Assembly (NCBI GenBank): GCA_045644465.1 | Contig: JAZRGV010000006.1 | Span: forward strand, 1 to 64,000 | Direction of reading: 5' to 3' | Source of the DNA: HGM04593 sp045644465 | GTDB taxonomy: Bacteria > Bacteroidota > Bacteroidia > Bacteroidales > Bacteroidaceae | Length of the DNA stretch: 64,000 nt | Part shown: in pieces, positions 60,525-64,000 of the stretch | How positions within the stretch are numbered: the first letter of the stretch is position 1 | Layout: each line of letters opens with the position of its first letter | Position numbers and translations under genes: made by a program | The notes under the pieces: model-generated | Told to the model about the DNA's origin: nothing | Seen by the model: only the letters and a program-made list of their open reading frames with translations | Database searches by the model: none

Positions 60525-62379
60525 ATAGTCCTAATTTCTTAATTAGATCAAATCTGCCGGTTTTGCGCAAAGTCTGTGCAAGCCGTTTACGTTCTTCGGG
60601 TTTGTACCAGAAGAAGAAACTGCGTTGTGCCTCCTTATCTTTCATACTGCGTGCCACATATACGCTCTTTCCCGTTTCGGGATTTATTCCGGTGTAGTAC
60701 ATCTCTGTTGCCATAGTCATTGGTGTAGGGGTGAAATCCTGTACCTGTTCCAAATGGAAATTAAGTTGTTTTGTTTCTGCCGCCAGTTCTGCCATGCTTT
60801 CAAGAGTGCTTCCTGGATGGCTGCTTATGAAGTAGGGGATAATCTGTTGCTTAAGATTCTTTTTGGTATTTATTTTGTCAAAGATACGCTTGAAATCGTG
60901 GAACTGTTTAAATGGTGGCTTACGCATCAATGTAAGCACATCATCGTTAGTGTGCTCCGGTGCAACTTTTAAGCGGCCGCTTACGTGCCTGCTTATAAGT
61001 TCTTCTGTGTATCTCTCTGTTGCAGCATCGTTGTCCTTGTCACCGGTCTTATGAAGCAACAGGTCATAACGCACTCCGCTGCCTATGAAACTCTTCTTTA
61101 TTTCGGGCAGGGCATCAACCTTTTTATAAAGGTCGAGCAGTGGCTGGTGGTTGACATTCAGGTTGGGGCAGACTTTGGGCTGTATGCACGACGGGCGTGA
61201 ACATTTCGAGCATAGTTCGCTTCTTTTGCCACGCATCATATACATATTGGCCGACGGACCTCCAAGGTCGCTCAAGTAGCCTTTGAAGTCATCAAGCTTG
61301 GCTATTTCCTTAATCTCGCGTATTATACTCTTCTCGCTTCTGTTTACTATAAACTTGCCCTGATGTGCCGAAATTGTACAGAAAGCACACCCTCCAAAAC
61401 ATCCTCGGTGTATGTTTACCGAGTGTTTTATCATATCGTATGCGGGAATTCTCTTGCCTTTATACTTTGGATGGGGCAGGCGAGTGTATGGCAGGTCGAA
61501 GCTATGGTCGAGTTGTTCTGTCGTCATTGTTGGGAAAGGTGGGTTTATAACCACAACTCCCTCGGCATTCTCCTGCAACAGTCGCTTGGCATTTACCCTG
61601 TTCGATTCTTTCTCTATTGCAAGGAAGTTTGCAGCTTGCTTTGCCTTATCCTTGACACACTCTTCGTGAGGTGCAAGTATCCTGTCGTTTTCGCAGTCGG
61701 CAGCAATGTCTCTTTTCTCTTCAAGATATCCGGTCTGTCTGACTTCCTTGGTTATTTCTCGAGCTTCCCTGGCAGTTATATATTCTGCACCGCTCTCTGC
61801 AAGTCTCTCTGTCATAGCCTTTACAAGAGCTGTAATAGGCTGTTCTCCCATTCCATATACAAGAATGTCGGCCTTACTGTCTATCAAGATACTCTTCTTC
61901 AGACTGTCCTGCCAATAGTCGTAGTGAGTGAAACGGCGCATAGAGGCCTCTATGCCACCAATAACAACTGCCGAGTCCGGGAAAAGCTCCTTTAGTATAT
62001 TTGAATAGACTGTTGTTGCGTATTCGGGGCGCATGCTGTGTCTGCCGTCGGGCGAGTAGGCATCTTCGCTACGAAAGCGTTTTGCAGCTGTATATTTATT
62101 GACCATTGAGTCCATACAGCCCGCCGATATGCCAAAGAACAGTCTTGGGCGTCCCATCTTCTTGAAGTCTCTAAGGTCGTCTTTCCAGTTGGGCTGTGGC
62201 ACAATGGCTACGCGCAGTCCTTCTGCCTCAAGTAGTCGGCCTATAACTGCAGCACCGAATGAGGGGTGATCGACATAGGCATCTCCGCTGAATATAACTA
62301 CATCCAGCTCATTCCATCCGCGCAACTCTGCTTCCTTGAGTGTCGTGGGTAACCAATCGGTCAGTTTCCTATTCTGCAT
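60523..62379 (-). CDS. YgiQ family radical SAM protein
   Basis: Radical S-adenosylmethionine protein of 618 residues with the YgiQ layout. The N-terminal domain opens with LPTTLKEAELRGWNELDVVIFSGDAYVDHPSFG. The 4Fe-4S motif is RGCFGGCAFCT (C327, C331, C334; CxxxCxxC). The C-terminal part contains SGVRYDLLL, LKVAPEHTNDDVLTLMRKP, YFISSHPGS and EQVQDFTPTPMT. The family is widespread but its reaction is not established. It overlaps the upstream 105-residue gene by 11 bases and ends in a bidirectional terminator. Confidence 0.94.
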   Translation of the reverse strand: MQNRKLTDWLPTTLKEAELRGWNELDVVIFSGDAYVDHPSFGAAVIGRLLEAEGLRVAIVPQPNWKDDLRDFKKMGRPRLFFGISAGCMDSMVNKYTAAKRFRSEDAYSPDGRHSMRPEYATTVYSNILKELFPDSAVVIGGIEASMRRFTHYDYWQDSLKKSILIDSKADILVYGMGEQPITALVKAMTERLAESGAEYITAREAREITKEVRQTGYLEEKRDIAADCENDRILAPHEECVKDKAKQAANFLAIEKESNRVNAKRLLQENAEGVVVINPPFPTMTTEQLDHSFDLPYTRLPHPKYKGKRIPAYDMIKHSVNIHRGCFGGCAFCTISAHQGKFIVNRSEKSIIREIKEIAKLDDFKGYLSDLGGPSANMYMMRGKRSELCSKCSRPSCIQPKVCPNLNVNHQPLLDLYKKVDALPEIKKSFIGSGVRYDLLLHKTGDKDNDAATERYTEELISRHVSGRLKVAPEHTNDDVLTLMRKPPFKQFHDFKRIFDKINTKKNLKQQIIPYFISSHPGSTLESMAELAAETKQLNFHLEQVQDFTPTPMTMATEMYYTGINPETGKSVYVARSMKDKEAQRSFFFWYKPEERKRLAQTLRKTGRFDLIKKLGL

Positions 62380-62686
62380 CCTCGCTCTTTTCGCTATCTT
62401 GTGACAAAAGCCATTCGTTGTAGCATTTTATCAGGTTATTCAATCCCAAAGCTTTCATGTCCTCATGGTAAAGAACTATACACAACTCTAGAAGCTCTTT
62501 CGATGCCATTGTCTGTGATGCTATGAGTGAACGCACAGTAAGGCGAAGCTTGTTCAAGGAGTCTTCGTCGATGATGCCGGCACTGTTGGCAATCCTGTCG
62601 AGTAACGAATATCTTTTAATAATCTGTAATTGTACTTCGTTAACCTCGATTGTGCGTGTTCCCGATGCGTTTGCATTGATTTTCAT
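62369..62686 (-). CDS. small unassigned protein between tsaE and the YgiQ gene
   Basis: Soluble 105-residue protein, not assigned to a family by eye. It starts MKINANASGTRTIEVNEVQL and is mostly helical (QIIKRYSLLDRIANSAGIIDEDSLNKLRL and onward), with an acidic end (SQDSEKSEDAE). It has no signal peptide or metal-binding motif. Real coding is supported by its tight placement: 22 bases after tsaE and an 11-base overlap into the YgiQ gene, on the same strand. Function unknown. Confidence 0.7.
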   Translation of the reverse strand: MKINANASGTRTIEVNEVQLQIIKRYSLLDRIANSAGIIDEDSLNKLRLTVRSLIASQTMASKELLELCIVLYHEDMKALGLNNLIKCYNEWLLSQDSEKSEDAE

Positions 62687-62708
62687 ATCTGTCAGTTTTA
62701 CTTGTTAA

Positions 62709-63137
62709 TTACTTTCTGATAATAGCTATTGTACGGGTGCCGTCGTTTTCTTCCTCTATTTCAACTCTGATGCACTCTTCGGGTAGCAGTCCCTCTATAA
62801 GTTCCGGCCATTCCATAAAGCAGACAGCATCGCTATAAAGATACTCCTCATATCCCATATTGTAAACCTCTTCCAACGATTTTATGCGATAAAAATCGAA
62901 GTGATATATGGTGTTCATATCCCTGTCTTCATATTCGTTGACAATGGCAAATGTTGGTGAGTTAATGGTGTCTTCCACGCCCAACTCTTCGCAGATACTC
63001 TTTATGAGTGTTGTCTTGCCTGCGCCCATCTTGCCGTAGAAGGCGAAAATGCGTCCGTCGCCCATCTGTTCCACGAACTCGCGTGCTGCTTTTGGATAAT
63101 CTTCTATACCGTTTATCTTTATTGTGTGTCTCTCCAT
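62709..63137 (-). CDS. tsaE: tRNA threonylcarbamoyladenosine biosynthesis ATPase TsaE
   Basis: ATPase partner of TsaB-TsaD in forming t6A at position 37 of ANN-decoding tRNAs. It has 142 residues. The P-loop is YGKMGAGKTTLIKSI; SPTFAIVNEYE, YHFDFYRIKSLEE and CFMEWPELIEGLLPEE are family signatures. It lies 6 bases after the PorX-like gene, a neighbourhood seen in many Bacteroidales. Confidence 0.96.
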   Translation of the reverse strand: MERHTIKINGIEDYPKAAREFVEQMGDGRIFAFYGKMGAGKTTLIKSICEELGVEDTINSPTFAIVNEYEDRDMNTIYHFDFYRIKSLEEVYNMGYEEYLYSDAVCFMEWPELIEGLLPEECIRVEIEEENDGTRTIAIIRK

Positions 63138-63143
63138 ATTCAG

Positions 63144-64000
63144 TTATCTTCCTTTAGGTTTCAGTGTTACCAATGGTATGAGCATCTCTTCCAACGAAAT
63201 GCCACCATGTTGGAATGTATCTTTGTAGTACGATACGTAGTAATTATAGTTGTTAGGATAGGCAAAGAATTTGTCCCCGGTAGCAAAGATATAGCTTGTG
63301 CTCAAATTTGGAGCCGGAAGGAAAGCTTTTGCAGGCTCTTTAATTTCGAATACATCCTTGCTGTTATAGCTCAGTGTCTTGCCCAGCTTATAGCGCAGGT
63401 TTGTGTTGGTGTTTTTGTCGCCAATAACCTTTGTCGGGTTCTCAACCTGTATGCTTCCGTGGTCTGTGGTTATTACAACGGTGTAGTTGTTGTCGGCTAA
63501 ATGATGGAACAGTTTCTTTATTGCCGAGTGCTTTATCCACGACAATGTTATTGAACGGTATGCCGCCTCGTTGGCTGCAAGTTCTCTCACCATTAGCGAT
63601 TCTGTGCGTGCATGCGACAGCATGTCGATAAAGTTCACTACCAATACATTCAGGTCGTTATGCGAGAGGCTCTTGATGGTGTCAATATATTTCTCAGCCG
63701 CCGCAGATGTGATAACCTTGTCATAGGAGAAACGGTCCTTTCTTCTGTATCTTGTTATCTGCGTTGCAATAAGCTCTTCTTCGTTGAGATTCTTGCCCTC
63801 TTCTTCCTCTTCATCTATCCATAGATGTGGGAACATCTCCTTTATCTGGCTAGGCATCAGTCCCGAAAAGATAGCATTTCTTGCATATTGTGTCGCTGTA
63901 GGCAATATACTTGTATAAAGTTCTTCTTCAATAGCAAAATCGTTGCCAATCTCCTGGGCAAGCGCACGCCATTGGTCGTAGCGGAAATTGTCTATTATGA
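63144..64000 (-). CDS. porX: PorX-like response regulator/PglZ alkaline-phosphatase-fold protein, N-terminus cut by window edge
   Basis: The C-terminal 285 residues of a two-domain protein that continues beyond base 64000. IIDNFRYDQWRALA, the first visible residues, is the start of the PglZ/alkaline-phosphatase-like domain. It continues with LNVLVVNFIDMLSHARTESL (metal-binding Asp), VITTDHGSIQVENP (Asp-His-Gly) and KFFAYPNNYNYYVSYYKDTFQHGGISLEEMLIPLV. The N-terminal receiver domain expected for PorX is off the window. In Porphyromonas and relatives PorX, with PorY, controls type IX secretion genes; in others its targets are unknown. An ATG at 63905 is internal, not the start. Confidence 0.9.
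   Translation of the reverse strand, partial: IIDNFRYDQWRALAQEIGNDFAIEEELYTSILPTATQYARNAIFSGLMPSQIKEMFPHLWIDEEEEEGKNLNEEELIATQITRYRRKDRFSYDKVITSAAAEKYIDTIKSLSHNDLNVLVVNFIDMLSHARTESLMVRELAANEAAYRSITLSWIKHSAIKKLFHHLADNNYTVVITTDHGSIQVENPTKVIGDKNTNTNLRYKLGKTLSYNSKDVFEIKEPAKAFLPAPNLSTSYIFATGDKFFAYPNNYNYYVSYYKDTFQHGGISLEEMLIPLVTLKPKGR

Noticed and set aside
61363..61995. 210-codon plus-strand ORF inside the YgiQ gene
   Set aside because: Cys- and Leu-rich antisense shadow of the radical SAM coding frame.
1..64000. CRISPR array, insertion sequence, prophage or integration site
   Set aside because: No regularly spaced repeats, transposase, integrase or phage structural genes were seen in any frame; all large ORFs fit single chromosomal genes.

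Overview
The window is chromosomal DNA from a member of the order Bacteroidales (phylum Bacteroidota). The evidence is SusC/SusD pairs, GH92 and GH130 mannoside enzymes, DUF3256, DUF4831 and DUF6057 proteins, a PorX-type response regulator/phosphatase, AT-rich starts without clear Shine-Dalgarno sequences, and repeated promoter elements of the Bacteroides type (TAnnTTTG at -7, TTG near -33). A gut or host-associated lineage is likely from the mannoside/N-glycan genes. I cannot fix the genus. I see no rRNA, tRNA, CRISPR array, insertion sequence or phage gene.

Layout. 1-3726: a 3'-truncated M13 metallopeptidase and an ABC-F ATPase with a TTG start and a structured leader, both on the minus strand. 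4076-5086: a PerR-like regulator and a reverse rubrerythrin (peroxide defence). 5304-6536: ribH and a membrane-anchored TPR protein, minus strand. 6984-13375: a plus-strand run of recF, dciA (DUF721), a nucleoside-type MFS permease, a DUF151 nuclease-like protein, rsmE, truA, an EamA permease and a DUF3256 protein. 13365-17800: a minus-strand operon DUF4831-ffh-folD-capA whose last gene overlaps the DUF3256 gene tail to tail. 18041-20474: hpt, adk and obgE. 20574-22805: a large unassigned membrane protein with an EF-hand-like loop. 22915-28541: a tripartite RND efflux operon in the order outer-membrane factor, adaptor, pump.

28606-39097 is a minus-strand accessory block. It holds a large secreted protein with a C-terminal sorting-like tail, two GH92 alpha-mannosidases, a ROK sugar kinase, a GH5 mannanase-like lipoprotein and a GH130 mannoside phosphorylase. 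Together these fit stepwise removal of alpha-mannose, hydrolysis of beta-mannosidic bonds, and cytoplasmic phosphorolysis and phosphorylation of the products, as in N-glycan-core or beta-mannoside use. No SusC/SusD pair or regulator accompanies them.

39320-44438 carries slyD, aroC, a DUF6057 membrane protein and a beta-propeller lipoprotein with a CxxCH haem-c-type motif.

44685-60207 is the most distinctive region: six co-directional genes arranged as FAS1 lipoprotein-SusC-SusD, then again FAS1 lipoprotein-SusC-SusD. No hydrolase or regulator is attached. It starts at a Bacteroides-type promoter and ends at a 34-bp palindromic terminator. This is my best candidate for an undescribed uptake or adhesion system.

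The right end has a rubredoxin (60316-60477, plus) and a minus-strand group running from a PorX homologue cut by the window edge through tsaE and a small unknown protein to a YgiQ-type radical SAM protein.
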